Shown here: piece by piece, positions 45,681 through 55,178 of the stretch | How the letters are laid out: every line of letters starts with the position of its first letter | Numbering within the stretch: position 1 is the first letter of the stretch | The notes under the pieces: model-generated | What the model was told of the DNA's origin: nothing | Seen by the model: the letters and a program-made list of their open reading frames with translations, nothing else | Databases searched by the model: none | Translations under genes and position numbers: made by a program | Origin: Pseudomonas sp. PD9R | GTDB taxonomy: Bacteria > Pseudomonadota > Gammaproteobacteria > Pseudomonadales > Pseudomonadaceae | Direction: 5' to 3' | Assembly (NCBI RefSeq): GCF_019200975.1 | Contig: NZ_JAHTMR010000004.1 | Location: 186,001 to 250,000, forward strand | DNA length: 64,000 nucleotides

Positions 45681-46961
45681 ATGAAGATCGCTAGAACGCG
45701 CCATCGCAAGCATATTCAACGAGCCTCAGGACTGGCATTGTGCGGCGCAGTCAGCACTGTGCATTCGCCGGCATATGCGGACTTCATCGCCGACAGCAAA
45801 GCCAGCATTGATTTACGCAACTACTACTTCAATCGCGACTTTCGCCAATCAGGTGCGGCGCAAAGCAAGGCAGAGGAGTGGGCACAGGGTTTTGTCCTGC
45901 GCTATGAGTCCGGCTTTACCCCCGGAGCGATCGGCGTTGGCCTGGATGCGTTGGGCATGCTCGGCGTCAAGTTGGACTCCAGTCCATCCAGGACCGGCAC
46001 GGGGTTGCTCGTTACCGACCGTGACGGCCGGGCCCAGGATGAATACAGCAAGCTGGGGCTGACCGCCAAGTTACGCGTGGCGCAAAGCACGCTGAAAGCC
46101 GGCACCCTGATGCCCAAACTGCCGGTGGCGATGTACAACGATACGCGCTTGTTGCCACAGACTTTTCGTGGTGCCTGGCTCAACAGTGTCGAGTTGAGCA
46201 ACACGACCTTCGATCTCGGGCGACTAGACCGGATCAATCTGCGCAACTCAACCGACAATGAGCCCATGACGGTCTTCAACGGCGCCGCACGCAATATCAG
46301 GGTTGGTCGGCAGGCAAGCAGTGAGCGCTTCGACTTCGCCGGCGTGACCTATCGCTGGACGCCGACGTTGAATACGGCTTACCACTATGGCGCCTTGGAC
46401 GGCATCTACCGCCAACATTACCTGACGTTGAGCCACAAGCTGGCGCTCACCGAGCGACAATCGCTCACGTCCGATATCCGCTGGGCGCGCAGCCTCGATG
46501 AGGGCGGCAGCAACGTCGAAAACTCCGCCCTGGGCGCAATGTTTACCTACAGCGCGATCGGGCATTCGGTAGGCCTTGGCTATCAACGTATGAGCGGGGC
46601 CACCGGTTTCGCCAACCTCAATGGCACCGACGCTTATTTGATCAACCTGGTGCAGATCAATGATTTCGGCAATCAGGATGAGCGTTCCTGGCAGCTACGC
46701 TACGACTACAACTTCACGGCGCTTGGCATTCCTGGCCTGACCTTCATGACCCGCTATCTGTCGGGTGACGAGGTGACTGTGCACAACCGGGCTCAGGCTG
46801 GAAAGGAGTGGGAGCGGGACACGGAATTGGCGTATGTCATTCAGAGTGGTGCATTGAAAAACCTTGCCGTGAAATGGAAGAACGCCAGCACGCGCAGCAA
46901 CTTTGCCAGCGATATCGACGAGAACAGGTTGATTGTCAGCTACTCCCTGGCGATCTGGTAA
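45681..46961 (+). CDS. OprD-family outer-membrane porin (paralogue 2)
   Basis: 426 residues from ATG 45681 (AAGAG). A long signal peptide ending SPAYA precedes DFIADSKASIDLRNYYFNRD, the OprD mature start. It shares the KAEEWAQGF and LRYDYNF segments with the porin at 6704. Likely uptake channel for the acid handled by the neighbouring operon. Confidence 0.88.
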   Translation: MKIARTRHRKHIQRASGLALCGAVSTVHSPAYADFIADSKASIDLRNYYFNRDFRQSGAAQSKAEEWAQGFVLRYESGFTPGAIGVGLDALGMLGVKLDSSPSRTGTGLLVTDRDGRAQDEYSKLGLTAKLRVAQSTLKAGTLMPKLPVAMYNDTRLLPQTFRGAWLNSVELSNTTFDLGRLDRINLRNSTDNEPMTVFNGAARNIRVGRQASSERFDFAGVTYRWTPTLNTAYHYGALDGIYRQHYLTLSHKLALTERQSLTSDIRWARSLDEGGSNVENSALGAMFTYSAIGHSVGLGYQRMSGATGFANLNGTDAYLINLVQINDFGNQDERSWQLRYDYNFTALGIPGLTFMTRYLSGDEVTVHNRAQAGKEWERDTELAYVIQSGALKNLAVKWKNASTRSNFASDIDENRLIVSYSLAIW

Positions 46962-46971
46962 ATAGTTAACG

Positions 46972-47009
46972 AAAAGGGCACAGCCAATGGCTGCGCCCTT
47001 TTGTTTTTT
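46972..47009 (+). terminator. Terminator after porin 2
   Basis: AAAAGGGC with CAGCC pairs to GGCTG with GCCCTTTT around an AAT loop, followed by a T-run. It also serves the converging ALDH gene ending at 47023. Confidence 0.8.
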
Positions 47010-47022
47010 GTGTGGAAAGGAC

Positions 47023-48456
47023 TTAAAGGCGAATGATCACGGACTTGAGCTGGGTATAGTGGGAGAGGGCGTCGATACCTTGCTCTCGACCGTAGCCACT
47101 TTGCTTGAAACCACCACAAGGCGTCTGGACGAAACCGCCACTGTACTCGTTGACGACAATCCGGCCAGCCTCCAGTTGCGCGGCAACCCGATGCACCCGG
47201 CCGATGTCACGGCTCCAGATGCCGGCACCGAGGCCGAATTCGCTGTCGTTGGCAATCCGCAACGCATCGGCTTCGTCCTTGAAGGGAATGACGCAGACGA
47301 TAGGCCCAAAGATCTCCTCGCGCGCCAGGGTCATATCGTTGGTCACACCGCTGTAGACCGTCGGTTCGATGTACCAGCCATTCTCATAGCCTGCTCGCGT
47401 GGCCACCTTGCCGCCGATGGCCGGCTTGAGCCCCTCGCGCTCGGCGATGGCGAAGTAGCTTTGGATCTTCTCGAATTGCGCGTGGGTGGTAATCGGCCCG
47501 GACGTCGAGTCATCCTCCGGGCCGACGCGCAAGGCACCCACCTCGGAAATCAGCTTGTCGACGAAGCGGTCATGGATGCTTTCCTGGACCAGCAACCGCG
47601 TGCCTGCCGCGCACCATTGGCCACTGTTCCAGGTAAATGCCTTGGTCGAGCCTTTGGCGGCGGCATCGAGGTCGGCGTCGTCGAAAACGATGTTGGCGGA
47701 CTTGCCGCCCAGTTCGAGGGTCAGTGGCAGGATGCGGTCAGCGGCGATGTGCCCCAGTTCCTGACCCGCGCGCAGGCCGCCAGTAAAGGAGATTTTGCGG
47801 ATGTGCGGGTTGTGCGCCATGGCGGGGCCGATCACGCTGCCTTTACCCACAATGACGTTGAAGACACCGGCAGGGACTCCCGCCAGCACGGCAATACGCG
47901 CCAGCTCCACCAGTGAGGCAGAGGTGTGTTCGGAGGGTTTGGCCACCACGGTATTACCGGTAGCGAGGGCGGGTGCGATAGCGCGCGCAGCCTGATGGAG
48001 CGGGGCGTTCCAGGGCAGGATGACGCCAATCACGCCAAACGGATCACGGCGTGTATAAATGTGATAGTCAGGACCTTGGTTGATGACGTCCCCGTCCATG
48101 ACGTTGACGATGCCACCATAAAATTCGAAGTACTGGGCGGTCAGGTCCATCAGCGCCGCCATCTCGCTGCCGGGTTTACCGGTATCGGCCTTTTCCAGCG
48201 CGCCCAGCGTATTTTCGCTTTGACGGATGATGCGCCCGAATTCATTGAGGATGCGCCCACGTTCGGCGGGGCGCATGTCGCGCCAGCCTTGCAGCGCCGA
48301 GGCTGCCGACTCGATTGCCAGAGCCACATCCTTCGGTCCGCTGTTGGCGACTTCACTGATCTTGGCGCCGGTGCGCGGATCGATTTTGTCGACATACTGC
48401 CCATCAGCCGGCGCCAGGGAACGGCCATCGACGAAGCTGTTAACTTTTACAAACAT
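47023..48456 (-). CDS. NAD(P)-dependent aldehyde dehydrogenase (paralogue 2)
   Basis: 477 residues (AGAGGAGAC ribosome site). Catalytic Glu in LTLELGGKSANIVF and Cys in NSGQWCAAGTR. Almost collinear with the ALDH at 23950, with long identical stretches around cofactor and active-site segments, pointing to a fairly recent duplication or shared ancestry by transfer. It diverges from the MHS-type MFS gene. Confidence 0.9.
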   Translation of the reverse strand: MFVKVNSFVDGRSLAPADGQYVDKIDPRTGAKISEVANSGPKDVALAIESAASALQGWRDMRPAERGRILNEFGRIIRQSENTLGALEKADTGKPGSEMAALMDLTAQYFEFYGGIVNVMDGDVINQGPDYHIYTRRDPFGVIGVILPWNAPLHQAARAIAPALATGNTVVAKPSEHTSASLVELARIAVLAGVPAGVFNVIVGKGSVIGPAMAHNPHIRKISFTGGLRAGQELGHIAADRILPLTLELGGKSANIVFDDADLDAAAKGSTKAFTWNSGQWCAAGTRLLVQESIHDRFVDKLISEVGALRVGPEDDSTSGPITTHAQFEKIQSYFAIAEREGLKPAIGGKVATRAGYENGWYIEPTVYSGVTNDMTLAREEIFGPIVCVIPFKDEADALRIANDSEFGLGAGIWSRDIGRVHRVAAQLEAGRIVVNEYSGGFVQTPCGGFKQSGYGREQGIDALSHYTQLKSVIIRL

Positions 48457-48757
48457 TGTGTGTCTCCTCTAAAACTGCAGTGAGGCTCGCCTTTATTGTT
48501 TAAAACTCCTTTACGAATTCCTATTACATCCAGCGGCCTCTTATTGCTCAACTGAGTTTTATGACATTGGCGATTGAGCAAATATCAAACGTCTTCAAAT
48601 AACCTGAAATATTCAATAGACGCCTATGCATTGAGATTTAGTCAAGGGTACAGGGCGTAAATGTCGGTTCACCGGGGGGTGGGTAAATAGCAGTATTAAC
48701 TCGCAACAAGGCCGCGACTAAAGGTCAATAATAATAGCGCCCACGGGAGCCGTAGAA
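48457..48757. other. Divergent ALDH/MFS promoter region 2
   Basis: 301 bp without a gene, holding the shared element at 48544-48590 and an AT-rich stretch before the MFS start. No other structure seen. Confidence 0.55.
48544..48590. promoter_or_regulatory. Shared regulatory element, copy 2
   Basis: TTGCTCAACTGA, GTTTTATGACATTGG, TTGAGCAAATATCAAAC. TTGCTCAA (48544-48551) and TTGAGCAA (48574-48581) are perfect inverted 8-nt arms here, so the bound protein is probably a dimer. The copy at 25514 has the same blocks with degenerate arms. Confidence 0.6.
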
Positions 48758-50101
48758 ATGAACAACGACAATAGTTTAATGAGTGCACTGGCACCGGAGT
48801 CTGCCTCAGGCGCCAGGGAGAATGTTCAAGGCCGACAACTGACCTATGCTGAAAAAAAGGCCATTGTCGCCGCAACGCTTGGCACCATCGTCGAATATAC
48901 CGACTGGGTGATTTACGCCACGTTTTCTTCCATCCTTGCCCGCCAGTTCTTCCCGGCGGGGGATGGTATTACCAGCTTGCTGTCGGTATTGGCGATCTTT
49001 GCCGTCGGTTTCATCATGCGGCCTATCGGTGGTGCGGTTCTCGGTCAGGTAGCCGACCGCTACGGTCGCAAGAAAGGCTTGACGCTGTCTATTCTGCTGA
49101 TGTCGCTGGCTTCGCTGGTCATCGGCCTTTGCCCCAACTATGACAGCATCGGAATTGCCGCGCCGATCATTCTGGTCTTCGCGCGCCTGGTTCAAGGGTT
49201 TTCCGCTGGCGGTGAATTCGGCTCCGCTTCCGCGTTCTTGATCGAGTCGGCACCTGCACACCGCCGCGCATTTGCTGGTTCGTGGCAATGGTTCGCGATC
49301 AATGCCGGGACCATGGTCTCGTTCCTGCTGGGTTTTGGTCTGGCATCGCTGGGCAGTGACGCTGCGTTGAACGACTGGGGTTGGCGCGTTGCCTTCATCA
49401 TTGCCGCCCTGATGGGACTGATCGCGCTGTGGATCCGCCTATCGGTGCGCGAGACTGAAATCTTCAAGGCGAGCGCCGCGAGTAACGTCAAAAAACGGCC
49501 TCTGCGTGAACTGTTCTTCAGCCACAGGAAAGATGCGATGCGGGTGATCGGCATCGCCATGGCCGGTAATTTGCTGAACTATGTATGGATGGTGAGCTAT
49601 CCCTCGCAGGTCCACCTGATCACCGGGATGTCGATCCGTGACACGTTGCTGGCAGGCGTGATCTCGGTAGGGGTGTCACTGGTGCTGCTGCCCTTTGCCG
49701 GGAAACTGGCCGACCGTGTCGGTCGCCGGCCGGTACTGATTGCATTCGCAGTCGCATCGGTGCTTTGGGCGTGGCCAAGTTTCGGACTGTTGCATGCTGG
49801 CATCAGCCTGACGGAAGTGACCATCCTGCAAACCATTTCCATGATCATCATGACAGGCTTCGGCGCGGCCTCTGCAGTGACAATGGCGGAACAATTCCCG
49901 GCTGAGGTTCGCGTGACCGGAATCGCCTTGCCGTACGCATTGTCTGTGACGTTGTTTGGTGGAACCGCGCCGTATCTTATGGCCTCGATGGCCGGTTGGG
50001 GATATGGGCACCTGTTCTGGATCTACCTGGCGGTGATCAGCGCCATCAGTGCCGTCGTCTATCTGCGCATGCCAGAAACCAAGGGCCTGCCACTGCGCTG
50101 A
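48758..50101 (+). CDS. MFS transporter, metabolite:H+ symporter (MHS) type
   Basis: 447 residues (GGGAG ribosome site), 12 membrane segments. ATLGTIVEYTDWVIYATFSS and GQVADRYGRKKGLTLSI are the MHS signatures (ProP, KgtP and shikimate-type). Predicted importer of an organic acid or betaine. It diverges from ALDH 2 and ends at a terminator; foreign DNA follows. Confidence 0.88.
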   Translation: MNNDNSLMSALAPESASGARENVQGRQLTYAEKKAIVAATLGTIVEYTDWVIYATFSSILARQFFPAGDGITSLLSVLAIFAVGFIMRPIGGAVLGQVADRYGRKKGLTLSILLMSLASLVIGLCPNYDSIGIAAPIILVFARLVQGFSAGGEFGSASAFLIESAPAHRRAFAGSWQWFAINAGTMVSFLLGFGLASLGSDAALNDWGWRVAFIIAALMGLIALWIRLSVRETEIFKASAASNVKKRPLRELFFSHRKDAMRVIGIAMAGNLLNYVWMVSYPSQVHLITGMSIRDTLLAGVISVGVSLVLLPFAGKLADRVGRRPVLIAFAVASVLWAWPSFGLLHAGISLTEVTILQTISMIIMTGFGAASAVTMAEQFPAEVRVTGIALPYALSVTLFGGTAPYLMASMAGWGYGHLFWIYLAVISAISAVVYLRMPETKGLPLR

Positions 50102-50131
50102 TTATTTAGTGTTACACCGGTTTCAATCAAA

Positions 50132-50158
50132 CGCCCGATGCACCGCGTCGGGCGTTTT
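50132..50158 (+). terminator. Terminator after the MHS transporter
   Basis: CGCCCGA and TCGGGCG, perfect 7-bp stem with 9-nt loop, followed by TTTT. It marks the last host-like feature before the AT-rich foreign DNA. Confidence 0.85.
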
Positions 50159-51587
50159 GTAATTTCAGTGATGGATATAGAGGGTGAGCGCGGTTTTGGT
50201 TGTTGCACAATTTAATGCGATTAAAGCCAATCCAAACTTAGCTCAACTAAATAGACGTTTAGTTGAATTATCAATGAGTTAGCGGCATGCGTTAGTGTGA
50301 CCGCTGCTTTCGCGAAGTAGTGATACAAAAAAAGAAGTCGATGATCGTTTCGCCTGCTTGCGCCGAATTTGAAGCATAAATCTGTAGCAGAGGATGCGCA
50401 CAGCAAGTGTTCCTCTCGAACAGCCGCAATTTTGCATGAGAATTACGTAAAGTTTGTGGTTCGTCATGATGAACAATGCCATTAACCAAGCCTTCCTGCT
50501 TACATTGGAGAGGAATCGGAGATCAGCGCGCCAAGCGCAAGGAGTTTTCTGGCAAACCTTGCGCACCTGCATATAAATCAGCCAGCGATTGGAACCTCCT
50601 GAAATCTACGCACCAACTCCATGTTGAACGCTGTAGATTTCATAGAGGGGCGTGCTTCAAGACGGGTTTGTGACGTAAGAAATGCCATGCTTGGTTTACA
50701 CGACAACCTCACATTTTTCCCATGATGACTTCTCAAAACTGCCGAGGTGGAAACACCTAGCAGAGAAGCTAAACTTAGAAGTATCGGCTCAGTGCTGATT
50801 TTTGAGGAGCGAAGCACGACTTTGTCGTTTCGCATTTAAATAACTTTTCACGTTAAATTCCCAAAATACTCTGAATTCCTAGCGTGTGGCGATCCACAAG
50901 ACAATGATTTTTAAGAGTTTTCCAAGTTTAAATGCCTTTTCCATTTTTAAGTAGTGCTCAGAAGTAAATTATTGACATTTCCTTACATAATATTACCAAT
51001 AAATACAAAGAGATGACACTGTTTTGAACCAGCGCACGATGCATTGGGAAAAACAATTAGTTCAATCTTGAGAACTGATTGCTTTTCCAAGAGAGCGCCG
51101 GAACAAATTTTTTTTCGAAGCTGCGGTCATGCTATAGCGGAAGCGAAACCAACTTGGCTTGGACAAGTATTACGCTCATGCCTCCTCGCGCCGTTATACG
51201 CAGATGGCGGAACAGCTTTGGAATGTCATATAAATCAAATGCTCACCCGTCGAAAGCGCTTCGTGTGGTCAAATCGCTTGTTTTGGCCATTTGCTTTAGC
51301 TTGGATGGCTGAAAGTGTCAGATCAACACCATTTAAATATGGTGGTGATATTAATGCATTACACGTACGCGTATTGTGCTTGTCGCGATTGATGTGCTTG
51401 AGAGGATACTAATCACGTACGCATAAACAGCAAGCAAAATATTAGCTTGGCAACTTTTAGGAGTGTCGCGCGATGATTTTAACGTCTGGGCTGCTCGGCA
51501 ATTAGTTGAGGTGTTCATATTATAAATTGATATAGCGAAATAAAAATTTCACGTTAGATTTAAGCGTGGACAGCCGGAGGCGGGTGT
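50159..51587. other. Gene-poor AT-rich stretch; contains the probable transposon end
   Basis: About 1.4 kb with short open frames on both strands (for example 50578-50835 minus and 51044-51412 plus), none with family resemblance or a good start. A sequence beginning TGTTGCACAA at 50201 and repeated CAA-led blocks at about 50208, 50244 and 50272 could be the terminal TnsB sites. A dyad TCAACTAAA/TTTAGTTGA lies at 50243-50266. CACGTACGC occurs twice (51362 and 51414). The exact boundary is not determined. Confidence 0.45.
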
Positions 51588-52205
51588 ATGAACGCGGGCA
51601 AGCATTCTCTCAAGCAAGAGCACAGAAGAAGGATTCTGCAGGAAGCGCGAGCGCGCGGACATGGAAGTAGCAACCTTTGGTACGTGTATAGCGTCAAGCT
51701 GAATAGAGATTTGGTACTGCCGTCTGACAGCGCTCTAATTTACTGGGTAGTGTTCCTGGAGACTAATTTAGACGTAGTAGAATTTAGCCAGTCTGAAGGC
51801 GGGGATGGCTTCGATTTTCTGGTGAAAAAACATTCAGGAAGTGTGTCTGAAGTGGTTTTTTCGGATCTGGACGAACCTTCAGGCAGCGAAGAGGGACACC
51901 CCATTCGTATTTCACGGAGACAGCTTCTGGCAAAGGCACCTTTGGCTATCAAGGCCATGAAAGCGATGGCATATGCAGCGGCGATCAGGGGATCTGCATG
52001 TACGGCAGCTTCAAATGCCGTGCGTGCAATTGAAGTATCACTGGGAGCTGGAGATGTTCAGGCTGTGCTTAGAAACGCCCCGCTTATCGCCCCACCCATA
52101 ATATGCGGTGTCTTGGTCCGCCATTTCATCGCCGGACTCATAGAGATTGATCTAACGAGAGAGTCTTCATTCGGTCGCTATACCCAATGGAAGTGCCGAA
52201 CATGA
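51588..52205 (+). CDS. TnsA-like transposition protein, probably catalytically defective
   Basis: 205 residues with a strong GGAGG ribosome site, first gene of a tnsABC-tniQ-like operon. The N-terminal region resembles TnsA nuclease folds: SALIYWVVFLETNLDVVEFS then GFDFLVKKHSG. In TnsA, Glu, Asp and a QxK Lys are catalytic. Here the S-x-x-E Glu position reads Ile51, Asp76 (FDFLV) remains, and the QxK position reads VFSD. The C-terminal LIEIDLTRESSFGRYTQWK may contact TnsC. Assignment relies on position and weak motif similarity. Confidence 0.6.
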   Translation: MNAGKHSLKQEHRRRILQEARARGHGSSNLWYVYSVKLNRDLVLPSDSALIYWVVFLETNLDVVEFSQSEGGDGFDFLVKKHSGSVSEVVFSDLDEPSGSEEGHPIRISRRQLLAKAPLAIKAMKAMAYAAAIRGSACTAASNAVRAIEVSLGAGDVQAVLRNAPLIAPPIICGVLVRHFIAGLIEIDLTRESSFGRYTQWKCRT

Positions 52206-54210
52206 CCAATAAAGACGTTGAGGCTAACAACTGGGTCGGATCCTTAAGCAAAAGGGCGATAGCGTTTGGAACCTTTCATGACTGGCAAAAGCCAGAGCTG
52301 ATTGGGCTGACGGAAGTTGAGTTAGAGGATTTTCAGATAAAGTCTCTAGCAATGAAACTCTATTGCGAGGGAGTGCCCATTAAGGACATCGTCGCCGCAA
52401 CGGGCATAAACAGGCAGTGCATAAACTACTATGCCGCACGCTGTCTGCAGTCGGCGCCGGATGGCATGTGGTGGGGGTGTCGCGCGCTGTTGCCATACTT
52501 GCACATAAAAAACTACGGCAGAACCAAATCGGTGGCCCCAAAACTTTCGGAAGCGCAAGGCGGTCATGCAGGCGCATTGGGCATGGTATTTGACAAATAC
52601 CCGGAACTGGAGAAGCGGTTCAACCGGAAAATTCTCTCTCATGTAGATCCTGAGTCTGAAAACGAATACGCAATCAAACCAAAGACATTGCATAGATTTT
52701 TCCTTTCCCTACTCGAAGAGTTCGATATTCAAGAACCTGAGTGGCCATTTAATACCAAATGGTTGGGGCAGCGTTCAGTATGCGAACACATCAGAAATGT
52801 TAGGGAGGGTAACTTCAGTCGCGTGGTGCGCAAAGAGGGCGAGCGCGAGGCGAAGGCCCACATGGCAGTCGGAAAAGGGCCGAGGCCCGGGTTGATCTAT
52901 ACCGAGCCCTTCGATGCCGTTGAGATCGACGGGTACAAATTTGACAGCCATTCCTCGGTGCTGATGAAGGCTCCAAACGGCACCTACGTCGCCAAGAGAA
53001 TTAACCGGATATGGGTTGTCCTCATGTGTGAGTGCGCATCCGAAGCCGTCTTGGCTTACAAGTGTGTTTTCAGAAGTGAGGTCTCTGCCACCGACGTGAT
53101 CGATGTCATGCGCTATTCGATAGTGGGACAGTCCAGGCCAGAGCCAGTTATTGAAGGACTATATATCCCGAAGGTAGCGGATTACCAAATGAAGTCATTC
53201 AAGAATGTAAAGGTGCCTTGTTCACAGTCGTAAAGTTTGATGGGGCGTTGGCGCATCTATCTGAAAAAGTGACGAATGCCGCCAGAAAGGAGCTGGGCTA
53301 TTTTTGGACGCTCGGCCCTCCAGGGCACTTTGAAAGGCGACCATATGTAGAGCACTTGTTTGGCCTGCTCTCCAACAATGTGTTCTGCCGGCTTTTAAGC
53401 ACAACCGGACACGGCCCGAACAACGGGCGTGCAGATAATTGCGAAGAGTATGCCACACAGGCTCCAGTACTTGCGGAACACCTGCTGCACCTTCTTGACG
53501 TTGAGATCGCGCAGCACAATGCGAGGATCAGTGAAGGGTTGTTCTTTCTGTCGCCATTGGATTTTATCCGGCAAAAGCTGGAACAGAACCGGCATCATTT
53601 TTTGGTAAGAACACTACCTGACGCTAGTGATAGAGGAGTTACGATATTGCAACTGAAGAAAATCGTCACTGTTCGCGGTAACACAAAAAACGGACGTCAT
53701 CCGTATGTTCAGTTTTTGAGGGTTCATTACACCTCCAACTACTTGTACGACGCATGGCCCATGATTGGGAAAAAAATTGTCCTCCATATTAATGAGAACG
53801 ACTTGAGGTTCGTAACGGCATTCACAATGGAAGGCTTTTTGCTTGGCAACCTGGTTGCGTTAGGGAAATGGGCTGATACCAAGCACGATATGCGAACCCG
53901 TAAAGCCATCAACTCAAAAATGGCGGACAGGACGCTGCAGGTCAGTCTCGAGCAAGACCCGGTTCTGGTTTACCTGGCTTACCTAAGTGCCTCAAAGAGC
54001 AAGAAGTCCGTTGTTATTTCGGCCGACGCGGTAACCGAGGCAAAACGGGTAGCGAGTGAAGGGGGAGTGCCGTTGGTAGTTGCCGGACCCCGCCCCGCCC
54101 CTCTGCCGGCTATCGAGGGAAAACCGTTGGAGTTTTCGGACACATTGATCATTGGCAAAAAGGTTCCTGATCTGAACGCATTGCTCAAGCAGAGGAGGTT
54201 TAAAGAATGA
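52202..54210 (+). pseudogene. tnsB: TnsB-like DDE transposase, split by a frameshift
   Basis: The first part (52202-53233) has an N-terminal helix-turn-helix region and the first catalytic Asp in DAVEIDGYKF. The frame is then broken; the rest (open from 53155, to 54210) has the second Asp in VVKFDGALAH and the Glu in RRPYVEHLFGLL, so the full DDE triad is present across the two frames. The joint lies in CTATATATCC near 53158-53167; removing one AT pair gives an unbroken IEGLYPEGSGLPNEV, as in TniA/TnsB relatives. Start overlaps tnsA (ATGA) and end overlaps tnsC (ATGA). As read, it makes no full transposase. Confidence 0.8.
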
Positions 54211-55178
54211 ATACTACCAACAATGGTTTTGACCGGGAGCTTTACCTAGAGAACCATCCGGTTGTGAGCACTCTCTATACATTGATTACTCCGATGATCG
54301 CCAAAGCATATTCGATTTTTCGCGAGCGGGTCTTTTCGAGGCATACGGGCACTTTTCTGTACGCGAAGCCGAGAATGGGCAAAACCAGGTGTGCCAGAAT
54401 CATTAGGGATCTGCTGGCGGCCGAATTCCCCAAGAAGTACTTTCTGTATCACACCGCGGATGGGAATAAGTCGGCCAAGCTGATCCGGGACTTGGTCGTG
54501 GAAGTAGGCCTGTTCAAAAATCCAAAAGAGTCGTACAGCGCCTTGATGGAAAAATTTATTGTCCATGTGCGTGCCGAGGTGGAGTCCCGGGGCGGCGGTC
54601 ATTTTGTAATTATCATTGACGAAAACCAATTGCTGTCGACAGACAGCTGGAATGAACTGCTGGTCATTCATAACCGTCTGGAAATGCACGGCATCAGCAT
54701 GACGACGCTGGGGTTCGGCCAGGAAGAAATACTCCAAAAACGACATTTTTTCTTTGGTTTGGGAGCCACCAACTTGGTCGCCCGGTTTTTGTGTGAGCCG
54801 ATTCGGTTCAACGGCTGCATGTCCGAAGCCGATTTCGAATCCATGCTCAATGAGTATGATGCGAATAAAGAGTTTCCGCTGGACTCTGGCTGCAGTTACA
54901 CAAACTTCTTCTTGCCCAAGGCCTTCGCGGCAAGTTTCCGCCTTGTCCAGTACAACAAGCTGATCTGGTCTGGGCTGATGAGCGTGGCAGGGGAGAGTGG
55001 CCCCGGCGCGTTACCCATGGAACACATGTTCCGTGTGATCGAACGTATCTTGATCAGGTCCCGCCACATGGACTGCTCAGAGTTCAAGCTCACCGAGGGG
55101 ATCGTCAAGGAGGCCGTGGATTCCAGCCTGATTGCTGAGTTCGTGTCCTTCATGCAACAAGCTCCAAGTAGCGAGTAG
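54207..55178 (+). CDS. tnsC: TnsC/TniB-like AAA+ ATPase, transposition regulator
   Basis: 323 residues (AGGAGG ribosome site). Walker A appears as YAKPRMGKTR near residue 50, Walker B as FVIIIDENQLL near residue 135, and a sensor region TTLGFGQEE after it. TnsC links the target selector TniQ to the TnsB transposase. Start overlaps tnsB and the next gene begins at the base after the stop, so all four are one translational unit. Confidence 0.88.
   Translation: MNTTNNGFDRELYLENHPVVSTLYTLITPMIAKAYSIFRERVFSRHTGTFLYAKPRMGKTRCARIIRDLLAAEFPKKYFLYHTADGNKSAKLIRDLVVEVGLFKNPKESYSALMEKFIVHVRAEVESRGGGHFVIIIDENQLLSTDSWNELLVIHNRLEMHGISMTTLGFGQEEILQKRHFFFGLGATNLVARFLCEPIRFNGCMSEADFESMLNEYDANKEFPLDSGCSYTNFFLPKAFAASFRLVQYNKLIWSGLMSVAGESGPGALPMEHMFRVIERILIRSRHMDCSEFKLTEGIVKEAVDSSLIAEFVSFMQQAPSSE

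Noticed and set aside
50578..50835. 85-codon minus-strand frame in the junction region
   Set aside because: Weak start, no similarity I can identify; treated as part of gene-poor DNA.
51044..51412. 122-codon plus-strand frame before the TnsA-like gene
   Set aside because: Unlike a folded protein and without a ribosome site; possibly decayed DNA.
53155..53233. Programmed -1 frameshifting in TnsB
   Set aside because: No slippery heptamer or downstream stem is evident; a TA-repeat slip explains it more simply, though not excluded.
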